Origin: Infirmifilum sp. NZ
Lineage (GTDB): Archaea; Thermoproteota; Thermoprotei; Thermofilales; Thermofilaceae
Direction of reading: 5' to 3'
Assembly: GCF_022693705.1 (NCBI RefSeq)
Contig: NZ_CP094288.1
Coordinates: 1,474,451 to 1,538,450, forward strand
DNA: 64,000 bases
Shown: piece after piece, positions 31,377 through 38,868 of the stretch
Layout of the letters: each line of letters opens with the position of its first letter
Numbering within the stretch: the stretch's first letter is position 1
Made by a program: the position numbers and the translations under genes
The notes under the pieces: model-generated
What the model was told of the DNA's origin: nothing
The model's input: only the letters and a program-made list of their open reading frames with translations
Databases searched by the model: none

Positions 31377-32460
31377 ACTTCTCGAACGCCAGCCTCACAG
31401 CCTCCTCTTTAAACCTTTCAACGTCCCTTTTGCCCAGGCCCATCTGAACAACAGTGCCCTCATCCACCACGAGTTTGCTGTCGATGAAGACAGCCTTAGC
31501 TTCAGCATCCCCTGCGATGACTTTCTCGAGGCTCCGGTCGAAGGCTACGAGGTCGCCCGAGCCCCTCATGCCGAAAACTGCGTATCCTCCCACAGTCGCT
31601 TTCTCGAGGAGGCGTACGTTCGGGCCGTGCACCGCGACGGCATCCCTGTATGTGTGGAGCACTGTGCCCGTGATTAGAGGCCAGTCGCTCCCAAGTGAGT
31701 CGAAGAACTCAAGCCCCCGCAGGGTTCTGCCGTAGAGGTAGAGGTTGGAGGTCGGGCAGTGGACAACCTTGAGCCCCATCCGCTTGCACTTCTCAGCCCC
31801 CTCGATGCAGTGCACCGCTACGACGTTCCTCGGAGCATCCCCCAGAAGCTCGACGAGCGTCTCGCTCTCGTCGATGCCCTCGGAGAGGTGTAGGGCGAAG
31901 GGCACGCCGAGCTTAGACGCGGTCTTGTACGATGCCACCAGGTAGGACTGCCCGGCTTTCCTGAGAGAGTGCACGAAGAACCCCATGTTAAAGAAGCCAT
32001 TCCACTTCGCGAGGTTACGCACGTACTCCGCGAAGACGCGCTCAGGCGTGCTCCACCCCTCCGCCTCCATAACCGTAGGAAGCAGCACGACGCGCGGTGA
32101 AACAGGCAGGGTGAGTAGCGCAGAGACGTTCCCTTCAAGGCTGCCGGTCAGTGCGAGGAGGGTAACACCGTCTATAAGAGACCGCAGTATCGTCGCCTTA
32201 GCCAGCATGGACGAAAGCTCCTTGTCCCTCCTCAAGCCAGCCTCGTCGATCCTGAGCCTCCTCTCTTCAAGCCACTCGTAAGAGTGCCTCCAGATCCTCC
32301 GCTCGCCGACGTCCACGACTTGAGGGTGCGCGTGGGCGTCGGAGAAGCCCGGGGACACGGCGCTCTCGAAGTAAAAGTCCTCAGACCCCTCGTAGCGGAT
32401 CTTAACCCCTCTCCTGACCGCGCCGTGGTCCAGAAGCTCCCCTACCTCGATAACCCCCAT
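31366..32460 (-). CDS. Amidohydrolase-superfamily deaminase-like protein
   Basis: A 364-residue TIM-barrel metallohydrolase of the ATZ/TRZ-guanine deaminase-like branch. Metal ligands are visible as HxH in SPGFSDAHAHPQ, His in FALHLSEG, His in VVAVHCIEG, and Asp in LGSDWPLITGT. The TSNLYLYGR segment before the last motif is typical of purine and triazine deaminases. It sits between guaB and guaA, overlapping both (TGATG at 32460 and an 11-base overlap at 31366). From this context guanine or another purine is an attractive substrate, but this is inference. Confidence 0.78.
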   Translation of the reverse strand: MGVIEVGELLDHGAVRRGVKIRYEGSEDFYFESAVSPGFSDAHAHPQVVDVGERRIWRHSYEWLEERRLRIDEAGLRRDKELSSMLAKATILRSLIDGVTLLALTGSLEGNVSALLTLPVSPRVVLLPTVMEAEGWSTPERVFAEYVRNLAKWNGFFNMGFFVHSLRKAGQSYLVASYKTASKLGVPFALHLSEGIDESETLVELLGDAPRNVVAVHCIEGAEKCKRMGLKVVHCPTSNLYLYGRTLRGLEFFDSLGSDWPLITGTVLHTYRDAVAVHGPNVRLLEKATVGGYAVFGMRGSGDLVAFDRSLEKVIAGDAEAKAVFIDSKLVVDEGTVVQMGLGKRDVERFKEEAVRLAFEKYGI

Positions 32461-33509
32461 CAGTACCTCACCTCGTACAGCCCCCTGGGTCCGCTCTCCC
32501 TCACGCCGGCTCCGGTTAGCCTAACGAAGACGCTCTTCTCCCTCAGCTCCGCCAGGCTCCTAGCCCCGACGTAGCCCATCCCCTGCTTTATTCCGCCCAC
32601 GATCCACTCAACCACCTTTGAAACGCTACCGCGGCACTCGACGAGCCCCTCCACCCCCTCAGGCACCCTCTTGAACTCCCCGTACCTCGCGGACCCGCTG
32701 GCCAGAGCCCCCCGGCTACCCATCCCGCGGTAGACTTTAAAGCACCTCCCCTCGCGCAGGACGAGGGCGCCAGGAGCCTCATCGGTACCCGCCAGCAGGT
32801 ACCCCAGCATGACCGCGTCGGCTCCAGCGGCCAGCGCCTTGACGGCGTCGGCTGGCTTCTCGATACCGCCGTCCGCAACCACTGATACGCCGTAGCTTCT
32901 CGCAGTGTCCGCCACAGCTGCCACGGCGGTTAGCTGGGGGCACCCGACGCCTGCTACTTCGCGCGTGGTGCAGGCGTGTCCAGGCCCCACACCGACCCTG
33001 AGCGAGGACGCACCGGCCGCGATCAAAGCCTCAGCCGCCTCCCCTGTGACGATGTTCCCGGCCATCACCTCAGCCCCCATCGAGGCAAACCTCTTCGTCG
33101 CCTCGATAACGTTCTTGCTGTGGCCGTGCGCCGTGTCAATGACGATTAGAGAGACCCCGGCACTAACGAGCTTCCCCACTCTCTCATCGTCGAAAGGCCC
33201 CACAGCCACGCCGACCGGGATTTTCGCCTCGACAGCCTCGCGCACGACTGCTATTGCTTTGTCTAGGGGCATGTTTCTGGGAAGAACGCCCAAGCCGCCG
33301 AGCCTTCCAAGCGCGAGGACCATCTCTCTGCCCGTGACGGTGTCCATGGGAGAACTCACGATTGGTATTTTAAGCGTCAGGCGGGGGCTCAGACGCGTGG
33401 AGACGTTGACCTCCTCAATCCTCACGTCTGAGTACCTGGGAAGTATCAGGACGTCGTCGAAGCTCAGCGCGAGCTCAGAGCCCTTAAGCTTCTCTAGGAA
33501 CAACCCCAT
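32460..33509 (-). CDS. guaB: IMP dehydrogenase-like protein without CBS domains
   Basis: A 349-residue (beta/alpha)8 enzyme. Blocks include [27 protein letters not shown], the catalytic-cysteine loop [44 protein letters not shown] spread over two segments, and YRGMGSRGA. The C-terminal RESGPRG corresponds to the monovalent-cation region. IMPDH oxidises IMP to XMP, the step before GuaA. The usual tandem CBS regulatory insert (about 120 residues) is absent, so it resembles GMP reductase in length, while local motifs such as AGTDEAPG look IMPDH-like. The operon with guaA also supports IMPDH. A TATA-like box near 33531-33540 predicts a leaderless ATG. Confidence 0.85.
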   Translation of the reverse strand: MGLFLEKLKGSELALSFDDVLILPRYSDVRIEEVNVSTRLSPRLTLKIPIVSSPMDTVTGREMVLALGRLGGLGVLPRNMPLDKAIAVVREAVEAKIPVGVAVGPFDDERVGKLVSAGVSLIVIDTAHGHSKNVIEATKRFASMGAEVMAGNIVTGEAAEALIAAGASSLRVGVGPGHACTTREVAGVGCPQLTAVAAVADTARSYGVSVVADGGIEKPADAVKALAAGADAVMLGYLLAGTDEAPGALVLREGRCFKVYRGMGSRGALASGSARYGEFKRVPEGVEGLVECRGSVSKVVEWIVGGIKQGMGYVGARSLAELREKSVFVRLTGAGVRESGPRGLYEVRY

Positions 33510-33570
33510 ATCAAAGCTACGCAGCGCTTAGCCTATATGTGTAATCTCTATACAAAACTTATTTATTCAA

Positions 33571-33586
33571 GCATGTATATACATGC
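33571..33586 (+). promoter_or_regulatory. 16-base palindrome at the start of the AbrB-PhoU gene
   Basis: GCATGTATATACATGC is a perfect palindrome. It lies between a TATA-like CTTATTTATT (33558-33567) and the ATG at 33592, so a bound dimer would block transcription. The encoded protein begins with a swapped-hairpin (AbrB) domain that binds such palindromes, making autoregulation the simplest idea. The guaB promoter is less than 50 bases away on the other strand. Confidence 0.55.
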
Positions 33587-33591
33587 TATGT

Positions 33592-34599
33592 ATGAGCCAG
33601 GCTAGGAGGATCGTGAGGCTCGGGAAGAGTAGCTTGTCCGTGACCCTGCCCAGAAAGTGGGTTGAGAAGAACAACCTGAAGGAGGGAGACACCGTCTTTG
33701 TCGAGGACTACGACACCTACCTTCTTATAACCTCTGCTCGCCCGCGCGAGGAGTTCCGGGAAGAGGTCAAGGTGCTGGAGGCTACTCAGGGTGACGAGGA
33801 CTCGGTTGAGAGGATGATCATCGCGCTGTACCAGGCAGGCTACGCCTCGATAAAAGTCGTCTCGAGGTCAGGGAGGGTGACTCCGGAGCTGCGCGAAACA
33901 ATACGCAGGACGCTGAAGAGGCTCGTGGGTCTGGAGGTGTTCGAGGAGGGCTCCGACTACATACTCCTACAGATGATCGCAGACGCATCAACGGTTGAGA
34001 TACCAAAGGTGCTAAGCAGGATGGAGGTGCTCATCCTCAACAGCATCAAGGATCTGGAGGAGTTCGCTGCTACCGGCGACACCTCCTATCTAAAGGACAT
34101 AATCGAGAGAGACGAAGAGATAGACAAGTTCTACTTCCTCCTTAGCCGCCAGGTAGCCCTCTCTATCATGTACAGCTGGTATTCCTCTAAGGTCGGTGTC
34201 CAGGACAGAACCCTGCTCATGCCTCTCTTCAACTACGGGAAAACCCTTGAGCGCGTGGGGGACGTGATAGCCAGCCTCGCTAGAATAGCGCACCTCGTCG
34301 ACATCACCAAGGAGCACGTGCAGCTGATCAGAGCATCCTTCGAGAGCGCGGTAAGAGCGTTTAAAACCGGAGACCAAGAGGCCAAAATGGAGATAACGAA
34401 AACCTACAGAGAGTACTTCGACCGCTTCGACCCCTCGAGCCTCCTCGACCACCTGCTAGGGAACATCTTGTCGCTGGCACTAGACATGCTGGAGTCAAGA
34501 GTAGAGCTGGAGGTTTTCAAAGAATTCTCCTCCAGGTCCCTCCACCACCTCGATGCAACCCTGCCCAAAAATAAACTTATTTTAAACCGGTCTGCCTGA
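33592..34599 (+). CDS. AbrB-PhoU fusion, phosphate-type regulator (first copy)
   Basis: A 335-residue protein. Residues 1-48 form a SpoVT/AbrB swapped-hairpin DNA-binding domain (RRIVRLGKSSLSVTLPRKWVE). Residues about 130-330 form helical PhoU-like repeats (ERDEEIDKFYFLLSRQ; YGKTLERVGDVIASLARIA). Archaeal AbrB-PhoU proteins are presumed regulators of phosphate or related transport. A second copy is encoded at 37127-38140. The start at 33592 (MSQARRIVRL) is preferred over an ATG inside the palindrome at 33583. It precedes the alternative glmU gene by 18 bases, perhaps in one transcript. Confidence 0.8.
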   Translation: MSQARRIVRLGKSSLSVTLPRKWVEKNNLKEGDTVFVEDYDTYLLITSARPREEFREEVKVLEATQGDEDSVERMIIALYQAGYASIKVVSRSGRVTPELRETIRRTLKRLVGLEVFEEGSDYILLQMIADASTVEIPKVLSRMEVLILNSIKDLEEFAATGDTSYLKDIIERDEEIDKFYFLLSRQVALSIMYSWYSSKVGVQDRTLLMPLFNYGKTLERVGDVIASLARIAHLVDITKEHVQLIRASFESAVRAFKTGDQEAKMEITKTYREYFDRFDPSSLLDHLLGNILSLALDMLESRVELEVFKEFSSRSLHHLDATLPKNKLILNRSA

Positions 34600-34617
34600 G
34601 CTTCTGGGATTGAGCTC

Positions 34618-35877
34618 ATGCAGGCGGAAAACAGGGTAATCATAGTTTTCGAGAGCCCAGATGACGTCGTGAACCTCCAGCCCTTGACGCTCACGCGCCC
34701 AGTTTTCCTCCTCAAGGTCGGCCCGAGGACAATACTTGAGGAGATAGAGGCGGCTGTCGGCGCTCCCAGAGCCCTCTACACGAGGGCGTACCTCGCTGAG
34801 CACGTCCAGTCACTGACAGGTATCCCTGTGAACCCGAAGGGCCTGTACAAGAACGTCCTCGTGGTCAACGCTAGCTACCTCCCGCAACAGGGTGTAGCGT
34901 GCGGCAACGACGAGGCGTACTTCCACAGGGGCAAGCTGGTCTACGCGTGCCTGAGGGAGCTCAGCGTCGGCGACCCGCTCTCACTCGCGGAGACTGTTGA
35001 GAAGGTTGCAGCGGGCCTAGGAAGGCAGGAGCTCAGCAACGCTCTGACTGTAGGCAGGCTCTGGGACCTTCCTAAGCTCCCCCACGTCACGATACCCCGG
35101 GAAGCTGCCAGGCTCACGTGGGCGAGCGCTCCTCCCCACGGCGTTAACGTGATCGGCGAACTCTCGCGGCTGCTCTTGCACCCCGAGAGCAGGGTAATAC
35201 CACCTGTCACCGTAGACACCACCAAGGGCCCCGTTATAGTCGAGGCGAGAGCGGTAGTAGGCCCCTTCACATACATCGAGGGACCAGCCTACATAGGGTC
35301 CGAGACAAGGGTTAGGGCCTCAACAGTCATCAGGGCCGGATCCAGCATCGGAGAGGCCTGCAGGGTAGGCGGAGAAGTCTCAGAGAGCATCATGCACGGG
35401 TACAGCAACAAGGCCCACGACGGCTTCCTGGGAAACTCCTACGTGGGAGAGTGGGTGAACATCGCCGCTGGCGCGATAACCGGGAACCTGCGTAACGACT
35501 ACGGGGAGATAGTGGTTTACACACCCAGGGGACCTACTAAAACCGGCGAGACAAAGGTCGGTTCCTTCATAGGCGACCACGCGCGGGTAAGCATCGGCAC
35601 CATGCTGAACGCCGGGACGATTGTCGGCGTCGCCGCAAACGTCGTAGCGCCCGAGATGGCGCCCAAGTACATCCCAAGCTTCACGCGCTTCCACAGGATG
35701 AAACTCGAGGAGATCCCGCTGAAGGAGGCGCTCAGCGCCATAGACAGGATGATGGGGAGGAGGGGGAGAAAGCTCACCAGCGGCGAGGTTGCTATCCTGC
35801 GCCACGTTTACGAGGCCACAGCTGAGGAGCGGAGCTACTACGCGAAGTTCTACTCCGACCGCTACGGCAGGCGATAG
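34618..35877 (+). CDS. Alternative GlmU-like nucleotidyltransferase/acyltransferase
   Basis: A 419-residue two-domain protein. Residues 1-160 are a divergent nucleotidyltransferase domain that lacks the usual GxGTR(L) loop (VIIVFESPDDVVNLQPL). Residues about 215-360 form a left-handed beta-helix of hexapeptide repeats (AVVGPFTYIEGPAYIGSET), with the block SNKAHDGFLGNSYVGEWVNI. This combination matches the alternative GlmU family described in Bacteroidetes, proposed to make UDP-GlcNAc from glucosamine-1-phosphate. In archaea related Sat/GlmU proteins do this for glycan synthesis. Substrate is inferred from the family only. Confidence 0.72.
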   Translation: MQAENRVIIVFESPDDVVNLQPLTLTRPVFLLKVGPRTILEEIEAAVGAPRALYTRAYLAEHVQSLTGIPVNPKGLYKNVLVVNASYLPQQGVACGNDEAYFHRGKLVYACLRELSVGDPLSLAETVEKVAAGLGRQELSNALTVGRLWDLPKLPHVTIPREAARLTWASAPPHGVNVIGELSRLLLHPESRVIPPVTVDTTKGPVIVEARAVVGPFTYIEGPAYIGSETRVRASTVIRAGSSIGEACRVGGEVSESIMHGYSNKAHDGFLGNSYVGEWVNIAAGAITGNLRNDYGEIVVYTPRGPTKTGETKVGSFIGDHARVSIGTMLNAGTIVGVAANVVAPEMAPKYIPSFTRFHRMKLEEIPLKEALSAIDRMMGRRGRKLTSGEVAILRHVYEATAEERSYYAKFYSDRYGRR

Positions 35878-35887
35878 CTTTATAAAC
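35878..35887 (+). promoter_or_regulatory. TATA box overlapping the end of the GlmU-like gene
   Basis: CTTTATAAAC begins right at the stop codon of the upstream gene. Counting 25-30 bases gives a start near 35910, which rules out the GTG at 35891 and favours the TTG at 35921. Confidence 0.5.
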
Positions 35888-35920
35888 ATCGTGAATGAGA
35901 AGGCAAAACCTGAGCACGCT

Positions 35921-36328
35921 TTGGTTAAAGTCAGGATAGCGGGGGAGCTTCACAAGCGGGTCCGCGCCGGGAGGAAGGTCTACCGGGGCTTCTTCGTCCT
36001 AATGGCTGACGGCAAGATGCTGCTAAACCTCGGGAAGAGGAACAGCAGAGGGGGCTTCGACGGGGAAAGGGAGATAACATTCGAGAGAACACTCGCGATA
36101 GTGGCGAAATCCGGCCCCAGCGGGCTCGAGGGAAGCCTCCCAGACGGGGGCAGGTGGTTCGTACTGCACCTCTCCCCCTCGAGCAGAGAGAGGAGAGTGG
36201 TTTTGAAGCTGCCGATCGTGGGGGAAGAGTCCTTAAAGCTAGAAGTCAGGGGGGCGTTCGACATCAAAGAACTAGAGCTCTGCAGGAACTGCGATTACAG
36301 AGAGCTCATCGAACTTCGACCCACTTGA
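35921..36328 (+). CDS. Conserved-looking protein of unknown function
   Basis: About 135 residues from TTG 35921 (MVKVRIAGELHKRVRAGRK). The sequence alternates strands and turns (GFFVLMADGKMLLNLGKRN; WFVLHLSPSSRERRVVLKLP), as in an all-beta fold. It ends with a cysteine pair (LCRNCDYRELIEL) that might bind metal. I recognise no family. The 3' end overlaps by 23 bases the convergent SerK-like gene. Confidence 0.5.
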   Translation: MVKVRIAGELHKRVRAGRKVYRGFFVLMADGKMLLNLGKRNSRGGFDGEREITFERTLAIVAKSGPSGLEGSLPDGGRWFVLHLSPSSRERRVVLKLPIVGEESLKLEVRGAFDIKELELCRNCDYRELIELRPT

Positions 36329-36749
36329 CGGCCGCGAGCCTCGAGAGGCTCACATTCACAATGGGAGCAACTTCCGAGATGTGCCTCTCGACTCCACCCT
36401 CTATAAACACGTGGCGAGTGGTTTTCGGGGGAAAGAGCTCCCCCTTAACAGCCCTCCTTAAGACTTCCCGTTTGTCAAACACAACTCCATCCCTCCAGCT
36501 CTTCACGACGATCCTCGGATCCCAGTAGTCCACCAGAACCGCTGGTATAACCTTCAGACGAAGCCTCCTGAAAGCCTCGAAACGGTGGTGGCCGTCAAGG
36601 AGAACGAGCTTCTCCCGCTCGACAACGACGGGTTTGACGAGGACTCCTCTACTCTTCAAGTCCTCGATAATAAGCCTCACGTGGTCTTCCATATACATTT
36701 CATGTGGTTTTATCGATGAAATGTCCACTAAAGTAACTTTTAGATCATT
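36306..36749 (-). CDS. ParB/Srx-fold protein similar to free serine kinase SerK (short form)
   Basis: A 147-residue protein with the ParB/sulfiredoxin-type nucleotide-binding core. Key blocks are ISSIKPHE, LVKPVVVEREKLVLLDGHHRFEAF split around the GHHR loop, and GELFPPKTTRHVF near residue 115. The first and last also occur in the archaeal ADP-dependent free L-serine kinase SerK (IKPHE, GHHR, PKTTRHV). SerK makes O-phosphoserine for cysteine synthesis. This protein is clearly shorter than the roughly 240-residue Thermococcus enzyme and may be a compact version or a relative with another substrate. A TATA-like AAGTATATATGC at 36773-36784 sets the leaderless ATG at 36749. Confidence 0.7.
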   Translation of the reverse strand, partial: NDLKVTLVDISSIKPHEMYMEDHVRLIIEDLKSRGVLVKPVVVEREKLVLLDGHHRFEAFRRLRLKVIPAVLVDYWDPRIVVKSWRDGVVFDKREVLRRAVKGELFPPKTTRHVFIEGGVERHISEVAPIVNVSLSRLAAVKWVEVR

Positions 36750-36779
36750 CATGCACATAAAATGCCAACACTGATGCAT

Positions 36780-37126
36780 ATATACTTTTCCAGGGGCGGG
36801 TCACCATAACTCGACAGATACCCCTCCCCTGAATGAACGGTGGGGAGTACGAACAATAGTGGTTCCGCTTTAACGCTGGTCACGTGGTATCCACACACGG
36901 AAGGAACTGTAATGTCATTCCACTTTCAGTATGGGGCAGAATACACATGCATCTCCATGAAATTAAAAAGGGCATAACAAAGAACCCGATGTACTACCTT
37001 AGCGGGACCAAAAGCCAACTTACTTAGTGGAAAAGATAGTGTCTCGCCAGGAGCAGTTGAAAGAGCCACACACTGGAAAAAGGAGAGGAGAAGCAAACCC
37101 CCGGAGATTTTTGGGAACACTTAGGT
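36780..37126. other. Intergenic stretch without a recognised gene
   Basis: About 350 bases. It contains the TATA box of the SerK-like gene at its left end. Possible frames in it are short and have no promoter at the right distance. No hairpin array or tRNA-like sequence was seen. Confidence 0.4.
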
Positions 37127-38140
37127 TCAGATGTCGTGCAGGTCTATCGTCGCTTCAAGGATGTCGGAGCTGTAGTCGGCTATACGCCTGTAGCTCCCAA
37201 TAATCATCCTTAGCGTGGTGAGGAGGAGGGCGTCGCTCACAGTGTACACAGTTGAAAGCTTCTTTTCAATCTCTTTCAATTCTTCAACCTTGCCGTCAAG
37301 CAGGTCATTGGCGAGCTTCTTGTTTCTCTCGAGGAACGTTTTAACGCTTTCTTCAAATATCTCAGATACTTTTTCACCGTAGGATACCATCTCCTCAAAG
37401 CCGGGGAACTCGCCGGTGATTTTCATAGCCTGTGTAGCGATGCTGGCCGCGTGGTCTCCGATGCGCTCCAGGTTCTTTAAAACCATCCCGTACGACAAGA
37501 CCTCCTCAGGCCTTGAAAGCCCAATCTCGTCTAAGCCAATGTAGCCTTTGAGTGCGGTGTTCAGCTGTCTGAGACCGTAGAGGTACAGCTTGTCGACGAT
37601 GTCATCGCGGGCGAAAATCTCTTCGGTGCTCAGCGAGCCGGAGGCCCCTTTCCTTAGAGCATCGATCGTGTCGTAAAGCGTGCTCTTGTTCGTGTCCCTC
37701 ATCTTGAGGATTATGTTCGAGATAGGTAGATCCTCGACGTTAACGAGAACCTGTATCGTCATCTCGTGAGAGCTCTCGTGCAGCACCTCGGCACCTATCA
37801 GCTTCCTGACGGCCACCTCCTTAAGCTTCCTCCTAAGCTCCGGGTCATCGTGGGAGAACTTCAGGTGGATGGTTTTATACCCCACGAGGTACTTCGACAT
37901 GACTTCGCGCAAAACAGCGCCGTGAGAGGTGTTCTTCGTCACCACAACCTCCGCCGAGGTAATTGCCTGAGGCTTCTTAACGCTGGGTATAACGCGGATC
38001 GTACCGTCATGTTCAAGAGTGAGCGTCACGAGGCTACCCTTGGTTATTCCAACGCTCGCAGCCCACTCCTTAGGTATAGAGACTATAAACGTGGAGCCGC
38101 CTGTAAGCTGAACCCTTCTGACAAGCTTCATCATGCTCAT
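37127..38140 (-). CDS. AbrB-PhoU fusion, phosphate-type regulator (second copy)
   Basis: A 337-residue paralogue of the protein at 33592-34599. Residues 1-50 form the AbrB-type domain (RRVQLTGGSTFIVSIPKEWA). Residues about 140-330 form PhoU-like helical repeats (ARDDIVDKLYLYGLRQLN; YGMVLKNLERIGDHAASIATQ). The ExIGDHA/E-VGD pattern, which in PhoU proteins binds metal clusters, is well kept. The ATG at 38140 lies 30-38 bases after a minus-strand TATA box (AACTATATATTCG, about 38168-38180). An inverted repeat lies between. Its position next to the hydrogenase operon promoter may be accidental or may mean control of that operon. Confidence 0.8.
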   Translation of the reverse strand: MSMMKLVRRVQLTGGSTFIVSIPKEWAASVGITKGSLVTLTLEHDGTIRVIPSVKKPQAITSAEVVVTKNTSHGAVLREVMSKYLVGYKTIHLKFSHDDPELRRKLKEVAVRKLIGAEVLHESSHEMTIQVLVNVEDLPISNIILKMRDTNKSTLYDTIDALRKGASGSLSTEEIFARDDIVDKLYLYGLRQLNTALKGYIGLDEIGLSRPEEVLSYGMVLKNLERIGDHAASIATQAMKITGEFPGFEEMVSYGEKVSEIFEESVKTFLERNKKLANDLLDGKVEELKEIEKKLSTVYTVSDALLLTTLRMIIGSYRRIADYSSDILEATIDLHDI

Positions 38141-38156
38141 TTTCTATCAATCTTCT

Positions 38157-38171
38157 TTCGCAAAACGCGAA
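38157..38171. promoter_or_regulatory. Inverted repeat at the promoter of the second AbrB-PhoU gene
   Basis: TTCGC-AAAAC-GCGAA has perfect five-base arms and lies between the TATA box and the ATG of the minus-strand AbrB-PhoU gene. The arrangement copies that of the first AbrB-PhoU gene (palindrome 33571-33586), though the sequence differs. Confidence 0.4.
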
Positions 38172-38185
38172 TATATAGTTTATGA

Positions 38186-38445
38186 TAAGTCTCCGTATCC
38201 TATATCGCACTAGATTACACTTGGAACCTCGTCAACGACCGGAAAACAGAAGGGTCTCCCTCTTTGTCCAATATCGTGGAAAAAGAGTTCTTTTATTCAA
38301 TCGAGAAACAACTGCAAACTGATGGTTTTTGTTAGCTCTGGATACCCCATCTGACCTATGTAAAGAGAAAGCTAAAAAGTTAATAATCGTACTGTTTAAT
38401 GAAGCTTGATATGTAGTTTTTTCGATAAGTAAATTGTGGGACTAT
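38186..38445. other. Upstream region of the hydrogenase operon
   Basis: About 260 AT-rich bases between the divergent AbrB-PhoU gene and the hydrogenase small subunit. A promoter-like AAAGCTAAAAAG core near 38369-38381 resembles the moeA promoter element and would give a leader of about 40 bases. No gene is seen. The unusual length suggests regulatory sites. Confidence 0.4.
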
Positions 38446-38868
38446 ATGATAAGCGGTGTAAGGCGTAGAAGTCTGTGGCTTTACCACTTCAATTCAGGAG
38501 GCTGCAACGGTTGCGACATAGAGTTCGTTGCCTCCCTAACCCCGCGCTACGACCTCGAAAGGCTAGGCATCCAATTAGTCCCAAGCCCAAGGCATGCAGA
38601 CGTCCTGGTAGTGACGGGGCCCGTAACCGCACTCTCCGCCAGCCCCCTCAAAACCGTGTACGATCAGATGCCTGAGCCGAAAATCGTCATAGCACTTGGA
38701 ACCTGCGCGTGCACGGGCGGCATTTTCTCGAACTGCTACAACGTCATTGGCGGCGCCGACAAGGTCGTTCCCGTAGACGTCAAGATCCCCGGGTGCCCAG
38801 CCAACCCTGGTACACTTCTCTCTTACTTGTCGAGGCTCCGAGGGGTGAACACGAATGGGAAGCGCTAG
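38446..38868 (+). CDS. Group 4 [NiFe] hydrogenase small subunit (NuoB-like)
   Basis: A 140-residue electron-transfer subunit with the proximal [4Fe-4S] cluster ligands: NSGGCNGCDIE (Cys20 and Cys23), GTCACTGG and KIPGCPANP. The CxxC spacing of the first motif is that of hydrogenase small subunits, unlike the Cys-Cys of complex I NuoB. It passes electrons to the NiFe site of the next gene product on the cytoplasmic face. ATG 38446 is preferred; a TTG at 38434 is also possible. It overlaps the large subunit gene by 14 bases and heads an eight-gene operon. Confidence 0.9.
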   Translation: MISGVRRRSLWLYHFNSGGCNGCDIEFVASLTPRYDLERLGIQLVPSPRHADVLVVTGPVTALSASPLKTVYDQMPEPKIVIALGTCACTGGIFSNCYNVIGGADKVVPVDVKIPGCPANPGTLLSYLSRLRGVNTNGKR

